Shown here in pieces: positions 7,354 to 14,950 of a stretch of DNA of 39,366 nt (positions are counted from its first letter, which is position 1; the number at the start of each line of letters is the position of its first letter). The notes beneath the pieces are model-generated. The model searched no databases. It was not told the origin of the DNA and was given only the letters and a program-made list of their open reading frames with translations. The position numbers and the translations under genes are program-made. Source of the DNA: Candidatus Thorarchaeota archaeon SMTZ1-45 (GTDB lineage: Archaea > Asgardarchaeota > Thorarchaeia > Thorarchaeales > Thorarchaeaceae). The stretch is from NCBI GenBank assembly GCA_001563335.1, contig LRSL01000009.1, forward strand, positions 1 through 39,366, written 5' to 3'.

Positions 7354-8223
7354 ATGGAAGGGATACTCAGAACAGATGCAGGAGAAATCCGTTACTTCTG
7401 GAAGATTTCACTAGCCCTCATCCTGATTATTATGCTAATTGTCATAAGTAGGATTGTCCTGATATTTGCCGTCCAGCAGGTCTTCATTCTTCAAGGTATG
7501 ACCTCCGATATTGCCTTTGAGAACGCACAGGTCTTTGTGTCCGAATCATCAGAGGGTCAGGTGATAGCGAGTTCGCTGGACCTAGTTTTGACACTTCTGC
7601 TTGTACTCTTCCTAGTCACTCGCATCGAGAAACGTGAGTTCCACCTGACCGACCTCGGCTTGGATCTTCAACGTAATATCCTGCCTTTTGTGGGACTAGG
7701 ACTGTTCATGGGATGTGTCCTCTTTCTTGGAGCCGCCATGTTTGGAGTGCTTCTTGGCACACTTGAATTCCCGATATCACCAAATCTCAGCCAGTGGCCA
7801 TTCTTGAGCATGCTAGTTGCTTCAATAGCATTCTACGTCTTGAACAGTTTCTGGCAGGAAGTTCTATTTCGTGGATACTTGCAGACTCGAGCAGTCGGGG
7901 AATTTGGCCGTTTTACTGGAGTGACAGCAGTCACAGTGGTCTTTGTGGTCTTTCATAGCCTAGTTCAAACACTTACACCCATTGGGATTCTAGCAGGTTT
8001 TCTGTTGTTCTCGTTCATAGGTCTATTATATGAAAAGACCAATTCACTCTACCTCGTGGGTGTGATTCATGCAGTTCTAAATTTCCTGCCAGCTCTATTC
8101 AACACATGGTGGCAAGGGCTAGAAGCTGCCATGACATACGGTATTGCACTCATACTATTGATTCTGATGATACACCAAACTGAGCAGAGAGCACAAGTAG
8201 ACTCCAATCACACGCACTTGTAG
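7354..8223 (+). CDS. CPBP-family intramembrane protein (Rce1/CAAX-protease-like), EE changed to QE
   Basis: This is a 289-aa polytopic membrane protein with about seven hydrophobic segments. It carries the CPBP/Abi motifs: motif 1 'QEVLFRGYL' (Gln168, Glu169, Arg173), motif 2 'FVVFH' (His201), and motif 4 'HAVLN' (His239, Asn243). In characterised Rce1-type glutamyl proteases motif 1 is EExxxR and the first Glu is the catalytic base. Here it is Gln, so the protein may be inactive as a protease or use a different mechanism. The family includes prenyl-protein proteases and bacteriocin immunity/processing proteins. The substrate is unknown. The gene occupies a segment bounded by tRNA-tail copies 1 and 2. 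Its stop is only 7 bp before copy 2. Confidence 0.85.
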   Translation: MEGILRTDAGEIRYFWKISLALILIIMLIVISRIVLIFAVQQVFILQGMTSDIAFENAQVFVSESSEGQVIASSLDLVLTLLLVLFLVTRIEKREFHLTDLGLDLQRNILPFVGLGLFMGCVLFLGAAMFGVLLGTLEFPISPNLSQWPFLSMLVASIAFYVLNSFWQEVLFRGYLQTRAVGEFGRFTGVTAVTVVFVVFHSLVQTLTPIGILAGFLLFSFIGLLYEKTNSLYLVGVIHAVLNFLPALFNTWWQGLEAAMTYGIALILLILMIHQTEQRAQVDSNHTHL

Positions 8224-8230
8224 GATTTTT

Positions 8231-8253
8231 TTAAAATCTCTCCTGGCTCGCCA
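8231..8253 (+). repeat. tRNA-Lys 3'-tail copy 2 (putative att remnant)
   Basis: It aligns without gaps to the 23-base spliced tail of tRNA-Lys from T54 to the CCA, with 20 identities. It therefore matches the tail without the T-loop intron. A short T-run just upstream (8226-8232), directly after the stop codon of the CPBP gene, could double as a terminator. Confidence 0.75.
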
Positions 8254-8283
8254 CACCATTTTGTATGTAGTATCATTAGCAAT

Positions 8284-8949
8284 TTACTGAATAAACATGT
8301 TACCTGCTATCATGACTAGAAACGGGAGATTCACAAGATACATAATAAAATCATAGAGCGCTTCAAAAGCTGGCTCCTTACAAACTAGCTTGGCATATTC
8401 TGTAACTTCGTCCCTACTAGAAAAAAGAGAGGTCAATTCAAGTCGATGGCTTATAGCATCTATTCTATCTTGTTCTCTCTCAAATCTATGCCATCGTCTC
8501 CATACTGACATTGGTAATACCATCACGGAGAAAAAGAAGGTGGTCAAGGCTATGGTATACAAGACACCGAATGGGGAGAGTAGAAATACAAAGTATAGCG
8601 CAGCAACAAGAACAATCAGTGGATAGAGGAACGGAATGAAAAAATCAAGAATGAAAACCTCACGATATGACTCTAACTCATTCTCTTTTTCAATGTCATG
8701 CTCAGTTCTTGCAATGTATAATTTCATACCTGAGAGGAGATCTGTGTCCCTTAACTTAATCTTTAGAAATCCATCATCATCAATACTTGAAGAACACATA
8801 CGTTGCCGAGAAGAATCAGTTTCTTCGAATTCAATCTCAACTCTCTGAAGAACAACATCACTATATCCCTCAGCATAAAGCTCATGGCTTCTCTCAAGTA
8901 TCAACTCTTCGGCTTGTCTTTTCTTCTCTTCATTTTGATGGAAACTCAT
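8284..8949 (-). CDS. membrane protein of unknown function
   Basis: The protein is about 221 aa and I recognise no family. The N-terminal half (to about residue 105) is highly charged and looks soluble, with a predicted helix rich in Glu, Lys and Arg. Two adjacent hydrophobic segments follow ('FIPFLYPLIVLVAALYF' and 'IALTTFFFSVMVLPM', about 108-155). A second charged helical region leads to a hydrophobic C terminus ('YLVNLPFLVMIAG'). The soluble parts would lie on one membrane face. The frame opens at a TTG (8958), but the ATG at 8949 is the better start. It is the only gene between tRNA-tail copies 2 and 3. Confidence 0.65.
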   Translation of the reverse strand: MSFHQNEEKKRQAEELILERSHELYAEGYSDVVLQRVEIEFEETDSSRQRMCSSSIDDDGFLKIKLRDTDLLSGMKLYIARTEHDIEKENELESYREVFILDFFIPFLYPLIVLVAALYFVFLLSPFGVLYTIALTTFFFSVMVLPMSVWRRWHRFEREQDRIDAISHRLELTSLFSSRDEVTEYAKLVCKEPAFEALYDFIMYLVNLPFLVMIAGNMFIQ

Positions 8950-9031
8950 GTTGTTCAATCCATTACTGCAGACTCATCATTCTATCATACAGTGTGAATC
9001 GAGATAATTATTATTGAGAAATCTGTGAGAG

Positions 9032-9053
9032 TTCAAATACCCCTAGCCCGTCA
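9032..9053 (+). repeat. tRNA-Lys 3'-tail copy 3 (putative att remnant)
   Basis: It starts with an intact consensus T-loop TTCAAAT and continues through TAGCCCGTCA. It matches about 18 of 22 bases of the spliced tRNA-Lys tail with one base deleted in the T-stem strand. It contains no intron. It lies upstream of the 221-aa membrane protein gene in the intergenic region. Confidence 0.65.
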
Positions 9054-9191
9054 TCTACATCTAACTGTTCGCTGAATCGTAGTAAGCAGTATCACTCATA
9101 GAATAGTTCAGTAGAATTGCTTACTATACCGCGATAAAGAAACAGGGGCATCCCAAAGACACCCCCACTCAAGTTGCTGTTGTATTATAAT

Positions 9192-9419
9192 CTAGTCTGC
9201 ATGACGCATTGTGGTATAAGCATCGATGATGCGCCACAGACCATGCACAACTACGAACGCTAGAGCACTCCACGTTATCATATTTGCATATGTGCTGGAA
9301 CTGATTAGTGTACCACCAATTTCATAGATATATGGTATAAAAGCAAAAATCAAGACAATTTCTAGAATTCCCATGATCAGCTGACCCACAAAGCGTGGTT
9401 TTGCTACGCCTTTCTTCAT
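9192..9419 (-). CDS. small two-TM membrane protein
   Basis: This 75-aa protein has no family I recognise. A basic N terminus (MKKGVAKPR) precedes a hydrophobic segment at about 14-33. A polar loop follows, then a second hydrophobic segment at about 47-65 and a charged tail with 'RIIDAYTTMRHAD'. A GGGAGAG motif about 12 nt before the ATG may be a ribosome-binding site. It is the only gene between tRNA-tail copies 3 and 4. With such a short length its reality rests on the clean start, the membrane topology and the lack of a competing frame. Confidence 0.55.
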   Translation of the reverse strand: MKKGVAKPRFVGQLIMGILEIVLIFAFIPYIYEIGGTLISSSTYANMITWSALAFVVVHGLWRIIDAYTTMRHAD

Positions 9420-9523
9420 TATATTAGAAACTCTCCCAAAGTTTGTGCAATCATTCTACAACGGATATTTAACTCATACTTCTGTTTTCTAGGTCCTTTA
9501 ATAAGTCAATGAGATTATTCTAA

Positions 9524-9545
9524 TTCAAATTCCTCTGGTCCGCCA
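9524..9545 (+). repeat. tRNA-Lys 3'-tail copy 4 (putative att remnant)
   Basis: It reads TTCAAAT, then TCCTCTGGTCCGCCA. It matches about 20 of 22 bases of the spliced tRNA-Lys tail with a single-base deletion, and it ends in the encoded CCA. It has the uninterrupted T-loop. It lies upstream of the 75-aa membrane protein gene, with no gene overlapping it. Confidence 0.7.
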
Positions 9546-9659
9546 TGCTATCTTACATAAAGAATTGTCAGCTAGTATTGATGAACAGCCGCCATCTTCA
9601 TTGAGGCCGCCAAGCTCTAGGTTCATGCTCCCACAATGTCAGACGGTCGTTCTGGCATT

Positions 9660-10448
9660 TCACAGGACTTTAGGCAGGGTGTCAGAAACCCACTTCTCAT
9701 GAGCGAGATCAATGTCCTGAGATGAAAGCACGTAGTCTAGGTATCTCATATGGTCCTCAACACATCTTGCAATCGCATCATCAGACAGATTATGTATTCC
9801 CCAGTGTTGAGCCATTCTTTCTAATACCTCAAGAGGACTCCGCCAGTAGTTATGAAGATGAATGATCTTTACCTTGAACCCTATGGCCTCCATGCCTCTC
9901 TTGAAGGACTCTATTACTCCGCCATAGAGGACAACGGTCCAAGGATTTCTTTCAGCATGAAAGCTAATATTCTCAATGATGCGACGAAATCCCTTGGCGG
10001 TGAGTTCAAGTTGTTCTTCAAACAGGTCCCTCCATGCACTAATCTTAATCCTTCTCCGAGCACGCTCGCTTGTTTCCAAAAGTAAGGACTTCTCTAGAAG
10101 GCTATGAGCATCCATATGAATTTCCAAATCGTGATAACAGTAGACCTCAAGTCTTGGAATACTTTTCTTGAGTTGGTGCAGAGCGTCTAGAAGGGGGTCG
10201 ACGGTATATCTCAGTGCATTGACATAGGGGTCCTGCAGACCAGTCAGATAGATGTAGCTTTGCCATAACTCCTCTCTGGACACTTCTCCCACCATATAGT
10301 GATTGACGAAATTCGTCATGTCCTCTGGCAGCGCCAAGAAGAGTATCTTGTAGTTTCCCTTTGCCAGCCATTCAATCGCTCTTTCAGTCGTCTTCCTGAG
10401 CTTGGTGAGGACCAAAGTCAAGAGTGTTGGCAACACTGCTGCCTCCAT
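9660..10448 (-). CDS. unknown 262-aa protein linked to pcm
   Basis: I do not recognise the family. The sequence looks soluble and globular, with alternating helices and strands. 'ILFLALPEDM' (about 35-44) and 'WTVVLYGGVIESFKRGMEAIGFKVKIIHL' resemble strand-turn-helix units of a Rossmann-like or hydrolase fold. 'YCYHDLEIHMDAHS' (about 103-116) is rich in His and acidic residues and could bind metal. The gene starts 12 bp after the stop codon of pcm on the same strand, so the two are surely co-transcribed. A GGAGG lies just inside the frame, so the true start could be the GTG at 10436 rather than the ATG at 10448. Confidence 0.6.
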   Translation of the reverse strand: MEAAVLPTLLTLVLTKLRKTTERAIEWLAKGNYKILFLALPEDMTNFVNHYMVGEVSREELWQSYIYLTGLQDPYVNALRYTVDPLLDALHQLKKSIPRLEVYCYHDLEIHMDAHSLLEKSLLLETSERARRRIKISAWRDLFEEQLELTAKGFRRIIENISFHAERNPWTVVLYGGVIESFKRGMEAIGFKVKIIHLHNYWRSPLEVLERMAQHWGIHNLSDDAIARCVEDHMRYLDYVLSSQDIDLAHEKWVSDTLPKVL

Positions 10449-10460
10449 GTTCTTTGCTAT

Positions 10461-11168
10461 TCAGTCGGACCAACCATGTTTCCCTTTGAGAGGAACGTAT
10501 AGGACTTTTTCTATGAACTTCCTCCTCAAAGTCCCATCCTTGTCCTGTTCTATCAGAATCAAGTCCTGAGCTCTTTCTGGAGATCCGACAGGCGCCATCA
10601 GCCTACCTTGAATCGCGAGCTGGTGAATCAATGGGCGAGGTATCTCAGGGCATGTGGCGGTGATGCAGATCTTGTCGTATGGAGCATCTGGTGCATAACC
10701 CAAAGAACCATCACCATGGATGAGAAAGACATCATCATAGTCTAACCTTTTCATGTTCCGCCTAGCAAAGTTGTATGTTTCCTCATCAATCTCGATTGTG
10801 ACGACTCTTCCATCTGGACCTACAATCTCCCTAGCCAAGGCTGCCCCATATCCAGAACCAGTACCCACTTCGAAGAGCTTCTCACCTGCTTTGAGTCCCA
10901 GAGCCTCATAGAACAACGGATAGCTATGAGGACATGAGATTGTGGCATCACGCCCTGGAAGCGGGAATGGGAGTTCGTGATATGCATAATCTCTGTACTG
11001 CTCAGGAACAAACTCCTCCCTTGGAACCTTGAGCATCGCCTTGATAATCCCTTTAGATTTTAAGAAGCCCTCCTGTGTCAGCCACTTGACCTTCTCTTCT
11101 CTTTCTTTTTCAAATTCTTTCTTTGTCTTTTCCGGTACCTTAGGATGAGGAATAGTCCAACCAACCAT
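10461..11168 (-). CDS. pcm: protein-L-isoaspartate O-methyltransferase (first copy)
   Basis: The 235-aa protein uses SAM to methylate isoaspartyl residues in damaged proteins as the first step of their repair. The fold signature is clear: 'VPREEFVPEQYRDYAYHELPFPL' near 48-70, the SAM-binding motif I 'LFEVGTGSGYGAALA' (about 98-112), and 'VTIEIDEETYNFARRNMK' (acidic end of strand 2). The C-terminal 'VPLKGKHGW' is also typical. It diverges from the second copy at 24128: a longer, charged N terminus, and 'ATISCPHSY' where the second copy has the standard 'QTISAPHM'. A different substrate range is therefore possible. It forms an operon with the unknown gene downstream. Confidence 0.88.
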   Translation of the reverse strand: MVGWTIPHPKVPEKTKKEFEKEREEKVKWLTQEGFLKSKGIIKAMLKVPREEFVPEQYRDYAYHELPFPLPGRDATISCPHSYPLFYEALGLKAGEKLFEVGTGSGYGAALAREIVGPDGRVVTIEIDEETYNFARRNMKRLDYDDVFLIHGDGSLGYAPDAPYDKICITATCPEIPRPLIHQLAIQGRLMAPVGSPERAQDLILIEQDKDGTLRRKFIEKVLYVPLKGKHGWSD

Positions 11169-11368
11169 CTCAATGTGGAATTCACTGGGATCGAAATAAA
11201 CGAATCGGAATTGGCTTCTAGTTTTAGTCTATCGAATGTGGAGAATTGCTATATTAGTATCTCCAATGTTATTCTATATTCCATCCAGAATCTGAAACGA
11301 TTTCTAGAATTAAATCTCCTGATGAACCATTGTAAAGCAATGATTATGTAAATGGGCTAGGCACGAAA

Positions 11369-12343
11369 CTAATTAGACATTGTTTTAAGCCGTGAAATTA
11401 TCTCTTCAGCCTCAACCATTATTCTATCCAACAATTCCTTAACAGTAGGAATATCTTTGATCAAGCCTACGCCTTGACCACAAGCCACTACTCCAAGGTC
11501 AATATCTCCTTCCCTGTACATCTTTTCAGCTTTATCTCCAGATGCAGCTTGAATGAGCTTGAAGAGAGGAGCTCCTTCAGCCTCTAGTTCAAGCACGTGT
11601 TGCGCTGCTTTGTTGTTCCACAGTCTGTGAGTGTTTCCAACAGAACGCAAAGCTAAAACTGTATCAATTTCTGCTGCTTTAACGAAAGCCTGTTTGAGAT
11701 TGTCATGAATGGGACATTCCTTTGTAGCCATCAGCCTTGTGCCCATAATTACTCCTTCAGCGCCGAGTGCCAATGCCGCAGCAACACCCCTCCCATCAGT
11801 TATTCCCCCACCTGCAATTACAGGAACATCTAGAGCATCAACCACGGATGGAGTCATCACCATCGTTCCGATATCTAAGACTCCAGTAGCTCCACCATTC
11901 TCATATCCCACAACCGTTACTATGTCAGCACCTAGGGATGCTCCTTTTTTCGCATATCTTACCCCAGCACATTTGTGAATCCAGATAGCGCCACCATCCT
12001 TGAATTTAGGAACCAGATCCTCTGGAGCTTTGTGACCACTTGTTTCGATGATTTTCACTTCCTCAGCTAATGTGGCATCAACATAATCTTCTAGCTTTTC
12101 CTGAGGCATTAATGCGGGGAACAAATTGATATTCACGGCAAATGGTTGATCTGTAAGAGATTGTGTCTTTTTGATTGCATCGCGTAGATCATCAGGAGAC
12201 TTGTAATTTGCACTGGCTAGTACAGCACAGGCACCAGCATTACTAGCTGCTGCGACAAACTCTGGATTGGAAATCCTTGCCATGGTACCTGCTATAATCG
12301 GATATTTACATCCCAACATCTCAGTTACTTTTGTCTTTATCAT
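11369..12343 (-). CDS. nitronate monooxygenase / FMN-dependent NPD-family oxidoreductase
   Basis: This is an FMN-binding TIM-barrel protein of about 324 aa from the 2-nitropropane dioxygenase/FabK/enoyl-reductase-like family. Seen are the N-terminal 'YPIIAGTMARISNPEFVAAASNAGACAVLAS', the central 'GADIVTVVGYENGGATG', and the FMN-phosphate loop 'IAGGGITDGRGVAAALALGAEGVIMGTRLMATKE'. Members oxidise nitronates or act on other small acids. Function within the family cannot be decided. The ATG at 12358 is open, but a GGGTGA about 5 nt upstream favours the ATG at 12343 (MIKTKV). It lies just upstream of pcm on the same strand with a 200-bp gap, and is the last gene before tRNA-tail copy 5. Confidence 0.85.
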   Translation of the reverse strand: MIKTKVTEMLGCKYPIIAGTMARISNPEFVAAASNAGACAVLASANYKSPDDLRDAIKKTQSLTDQPFAVNINLFPALMPQEKLEDYVDATLAEEVKIIETSGHKAPEDLVPKFKDGGAIWIHKCAGVRYAKKGASLGADIVTVVGYENGGATGVLDIGTMVMTPSVVDALDVPVIAGGGITDGRGVAAALALGAEGVIMGTRLMATKECPIHDNLKQAFVKAAEIDTVLALRSVGNTHRLWNNKAAQHVLELEAEGAPLFKLIQAASGDKAEKMYREGDIDLGVVACGQGVGLIKDIPTVKELLDRIMVEAEEIISRLKTMSN

Positions 12344-12444
12344 TTGATTCACCCACACATCACTTGAACACCGACTAAATTCTCACAGATAAATATCGTT
12401 ATCAAATAGAACAATCGCTGCAAAGCTCTACTGATATGGAATTG

Positions 12445-12466
12445 TTCAAATTGCTCCTAGCCTTCA
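12445..12466 (+). repeat. tRNA-Lys 3'-tail copy 5 (most degenerate)
   Basis: It begins with a consensus T-loop TTCAAAT followed by TGCTCCTAGCCTTCA. It agrees with about 17 of 22 bases of the spliced tRNA-Lys tail. The CCGCCA end has decayed to CTTCA. It is furthest from the tRNA and the most changed, as expected for the oldest remnant. Confidence 0.5.
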
Positions 12467-12592
12467 ATTTTTCCTTTTTTTCGTAATCTCTATCCACTTG
12501 AATTGCTTTCCTCCCTCACGTAGTAATTCCTCAACAGACATATCTGAAAAGTAGTTGATATGAGTCGTGTTCTCTTGAGGAGGATCAAGAAG

Positions 12593-13075
12593 ATGAATCG
12601 AGAGGAAATAATCCACTTCTTCGTGGATGACCATCAAAAACTAGAGAATGTCCTTTCAAAACTCACTAGCAAGGAAATTTTCCACGAAAAAGTCCAAGGA
12701 GATTGGACGGTAAAAGACATCATCGCACATATATCCGCTTGGAATTGGGAGCTCATAAAGCAAACAGATCTTGTTCTCTCTGGGAAAAAACCCTGGTATA
12801 CAGACCTCCCTGAAGCAGATTTCAATAAAAAAGCAGTAAAAAAGCGTGAATCTTGGTCTTTAGAGAAGGTCCTCTCAGAGTGGCGAGATTCATTTAATGC
12901 TCTAGTGACGAGAATGAGTACTCTCTCCCAAGAAGAGTGGACATTCGAGCTTGATGATGAGGCATGGCCTGAAGGTGGAAAAGTCACTGTTGCCTCCATC
13001 TTCGGATATCGTTACAATGAAGAAGGGCATGAAGGTGGTCATGCGAAAGTCATTCAGAGATATTTTGATATTTGA
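12593..13075 (+). CDS. DfsB/ClbS-like DinB-superfamily protein
   Basis: This is a 160-aa four-helix-bundle protein. It shows the DfsB/ClbS (DUF1706) pattern: 'WTVKDIIAHISAWNWELI' (about 37-54), a middle 'W' and 'EADFNKKAVKKRESWSLEKVLSEW', and a C-terminal His cluster 'HEGGHAKVIQRYFDI'. ClbS hydrolyses the genotoxin colibactin. Most relatives have no known substrate. The open frame begins at 12560, but an AGGAGG at 12578-12583 with a 9-nt gap fixes the start at the ATG 12593. It lies just beyond the last tRNA-tail copy. Confidence 0.8.
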   Translation: MNREEIIHFFVDDHQKLENVLSKLTSKEIFHEKVQGDWTVKDIIAHISAWNWELIKQTDLVLSGKKPWYTDLPEADFNKKAVKKRESWSLEKVLSEWRDSFNALVTRMSTLSQEEWTFELDDEAWPEGGKVTVASIFGYRYNEEGHEGGHAKVIQRYFDI

Positions 13076-13115
13076 CACATCATCGGCAAACTCTATCAAG
13101 GCAAGGACTTGCCTT

Positions 13116-13643
13116 CTAGTTCTTTGAAATTAAAACTCCCATTACAAGCGTATTGTGGTATTTTCCATCTGCTCCATAATAGGCATCTCTTTTTTTACCC
13201 TCAATCTCAAAACCAAATCTCTTGTATAACCGTACAGCAGCTTCATTGTCCTCAACTACTTCAAGACCAACCCTATGCAGTCCTTTGTTCTTAGCCAGAA
13301 AAAGAAGATTTTCAGTCATTACTGTTCCCAATCCAACCCCATGGAAATCTTGATGGATGTATATCATCATATCTCCAACCCCCCTCTCTCTCGGGCGTGT
13401 GAATTGATGTATTGCCGAGATTCCTACTATTCTGTTTTCAAAGATTGCCACAATTGATAAGCCGCTCTTGGTCCCACTCATCCAACGGTTTATTTTCTCC
13501 TCATCATATGGAGGATTGCTCCACACTAGCGCATCTGCTGACAGATTAGTGACCATACTTAGTAATTGCTCTTTATCATCAGGCACAAGCAAGCGGAGCA
13601 TAACTTCTCTTGCATCTCTTAACTTGGCAATCCGCTTCTTCAT
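13116..13643 (-). CDS. GNAT-family N-acetyltransferase
   Basis: This is a 175-aa GNAT acetyltransferase. The acetyl-CoA-binding motif A is 'IHQDFHGVGLGTVMTENLL' (about 97-115; the Q/RxxGxG/A signature is 'FHGVGLG'). Motif B is 'NEAAVRLYKRFGFEIEGKKRDAYYGADGKYHNTLVM', which resembles phosphinothricin/ribosomal-protein-type acetyltransferases. The substrate is unknown. It is transcribed toward the DfsB-like gene, with a 40-bp gap between their ends. Confidence 0.88.
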   Translation of the reverse strand: MKKRIAKLRDAREVMLRLLVPDDKEQLLSMVTNLSADALVWSNPPYDEEKINRWMSGTKSGLSIVAIFENRIVGISAIHQFTRPRERGVGDMMIYIHQDFHGVGLGTVMTENLLFLAKNKGLHRVGLEVVEDNEAAVRLYKRFGFEIEGKKRDAYYGADGKYHNTLVMGVLISKN

Positions 13644-13875
13644 GCTTTTTCTTGCTGCGGTCGGATCAACTTGGATGTTTCGCCTTGAATCTTGCCTAGC
13701 TTGCCTCTTATCTTCAACCTGACTCGAAATCTGATTGTTTTTCTTTCATCTAGCTCCAGTTGTGGCGGGTCAAGATTATGATATGATTAATTGTGTGTCT
13801 AGACATGCAAAAGAAGTCCTGTCATAAATAATCATCCAATGGCTTACATTATAAAGAAAATACAGACATGAGTCG

Positions 13876-13895
13876 GTACCGGCAATTGTCGGTAC
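13876..13895. promoter_or_regulatory. near-perfect 20-bp palindrome (operator candidate)
   Basis: GTACCGGCAATTGTCGGTAC is an inverted repeat with a single G/A mismatch. Another GTCGGTA half-site overlaps at 13872-13878, so three half-sites are present. It shares the half-site TACCGRC with the perfect palindrome at 14951-14970 and with the site at 1747-1760. Confidence 0.5.
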
Positions 13896-13938
13896 AAAGA
13901 TTATGCTACTTTTTACTTGATTTTTATCGGTGATAGAA

Positions 13939-14019
13939 ATGGCTTGCACAACGAAACAACATACAATCCCACCCACAAAGATGTCTGAGGATATCGAGTG
14001 TGAGATCGACGATATTTAG
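13939..14019 (+). CDS. possible 26-aa small protein
   Basis: This ATG-started short frame encodes a polar, acidic-ended peptide with two Cys ('MACTTKQH' to 'EDIECEIDDI'). A GGTGAT lies 3-8 nt upstream of the ATG. The only support is its position 43 bp after the palindrome at 13876-13895. It may be non-coding. Confidence 0.2.
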   Translation: MACTTKQHTIPPTKMSEDIECEIDDI

Positions 14020-14203
14020 CACAACAAGAAGCATTGCGACAACTCGAATGGAGAAAGAACAATGCCTTGGTATCGACTCATAGACTATCGTTCTTCAGAT
14101 AGACCAAGGAGGCGCACAAGCACTGATAACATACCACCTATGCGGATGTCCAGAGTGAAAGCGCCTCTCTCTTTTTTCCCATTATTGAGAATACTTTATA
14201 CTT

Positions 14204-14917
14204 TCAAACAAGAGCCATGGAATCTTTTCGATCTTGAGGAAGCTGCCTGAATAGCTGAATATGAGGAATGAGCGCAGTGATTATTTTGTTCTCCGCCTTT
14301 TTCAGATGCTCCAAAAAGGTTGTCCTCGATATCTTCTCTTTAGATGCAATCGTCTGAAGATCCGCTCCTCTCGGAAACCGGAAATATCCCTGCGCATATG
14401 CTGTCAAGAGAGCATGGACCTGTTTATCCGTCAATCCAGAGAACAAGGCATCAGTGGTTAGTGTTAGAGAACTTGCTATGTAACCATCAAAGGGTTTCTT
14501 TCTAATAATCTCAACCTCAAATCCATCCTCTCTAAGTCTTGTAAGAAGTTTCTTGACTCTCTCATGTCTAAAAGCAATCAAACGGAGGTGTTCCCATCCT
14601 CCCTCATATGCAATTGGCGGAATTAACAGAAGTGTTGGGTCTTTGAGATAGTTTTGAACGGTGCCTGGTCCTCCGCATGTACACATCCTTGTGATGACAT
14701 GAGTATTTTCTCCATTGTGTATCTCATCAATTATTTCCATAGCCCTTGACATGCCATTTCTAATTTGATCATAGTCTTCCTGTTTCTGCATGATTAGTTC
14801 CATGACATCATGTTTGTCATTACACCACTGAAAGATCTTGACAGAGGGATTATCTTCTGTAATTTCGCTAAGGGGATTATCATACTTAGCTCTGAACACA
14901 ACCTCGAATAATGACAT
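14204..14917 (-). CDS. Bat-type HTH transcriptional regulator (paralogue 2)
   Basis: This is a 237-aa paralogue of the regulator at 961-1686. The C-terminal HTH_10 domain runs from 'LTDKQVHALLTAYAQGYF' to 'ISRTTFLEHLKKAENKIITALIPHIQLF' (about 160-225). The N-terminal sensor-like region includes a 'MCTCGGPG' segment near residue 78 with two Cys, a possible redox or metal site. The start ATG at 14917 follows an AT-rich TCATAAATA on the minus strand (about 14939-14947), so the mRNA is probably leaderless. A perfect 20-bp palindrome (14951-14970) touches the upstream side of that TATA region and suggests autoregulation. The divergent neighbour is the aminotransferase/racemase-like gene, a plausible target. 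Confidence 0.85.
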   Translation of the reverse strand: MSLFEVVFRAKYDNPLSEITEDNPSVKIFQWCNDKHDVMELIMQKQEDYDQIRNGMSRAMEIIDEIHNGENTHVITRMCTCGGPGTVQNYLKDPTLLLIPPIAYEGGWEHLRLIAFRHERVKKLLTRLREDGFEVEIIRKKPFDGYIASSLTLTTDALFSGLTDKQVHALLTAYAQGYFRFPRGADLQTIASKEKISRTTFLEHLKKAENKIITALIPHIQLFRQLPQDRKDSMALV

Positions 14918-14950
14918 ACCTCAATCTATGATACTTGATATTTATGAACT

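Larger units (their letters stand above)
13644..14203. other. 560-bp intergenic region with palindrome and a short ORF
   Basis: No long gene is convincing here. It contains a near-perfect 20-bp palindrome (13876-13895), a 26-codon ORF after it (13939-14019) and an inverted repeat (14065-14109). There is also a minus-strand TTTATAATG (about 13849-13857), a possible TATA box for a transcript toward the GNAT gene with a long leader. Confidence 0.4.

Noticed and set aside
13760..13775. Minus-strand GACCCGCCA resembling a tRNA tail
   Set aside because: Only the last nine bases resemble the tRNA-Lys tail, the T-stem part does not match, and the orientation is opposite to the five accepted copies.
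13776..13976. 66-aa minus-strand frame
   Set aside because: It spans the palindrome at 13876-13895, has no family features and no ribosome-binding site.
14062..14250. 62-aa plus-strand frame
   Set aside because: It runs into the 3' end of Bat-type regulator 2, is rich in Arg and Pro without pattern, and overlaps the inverted repeat.
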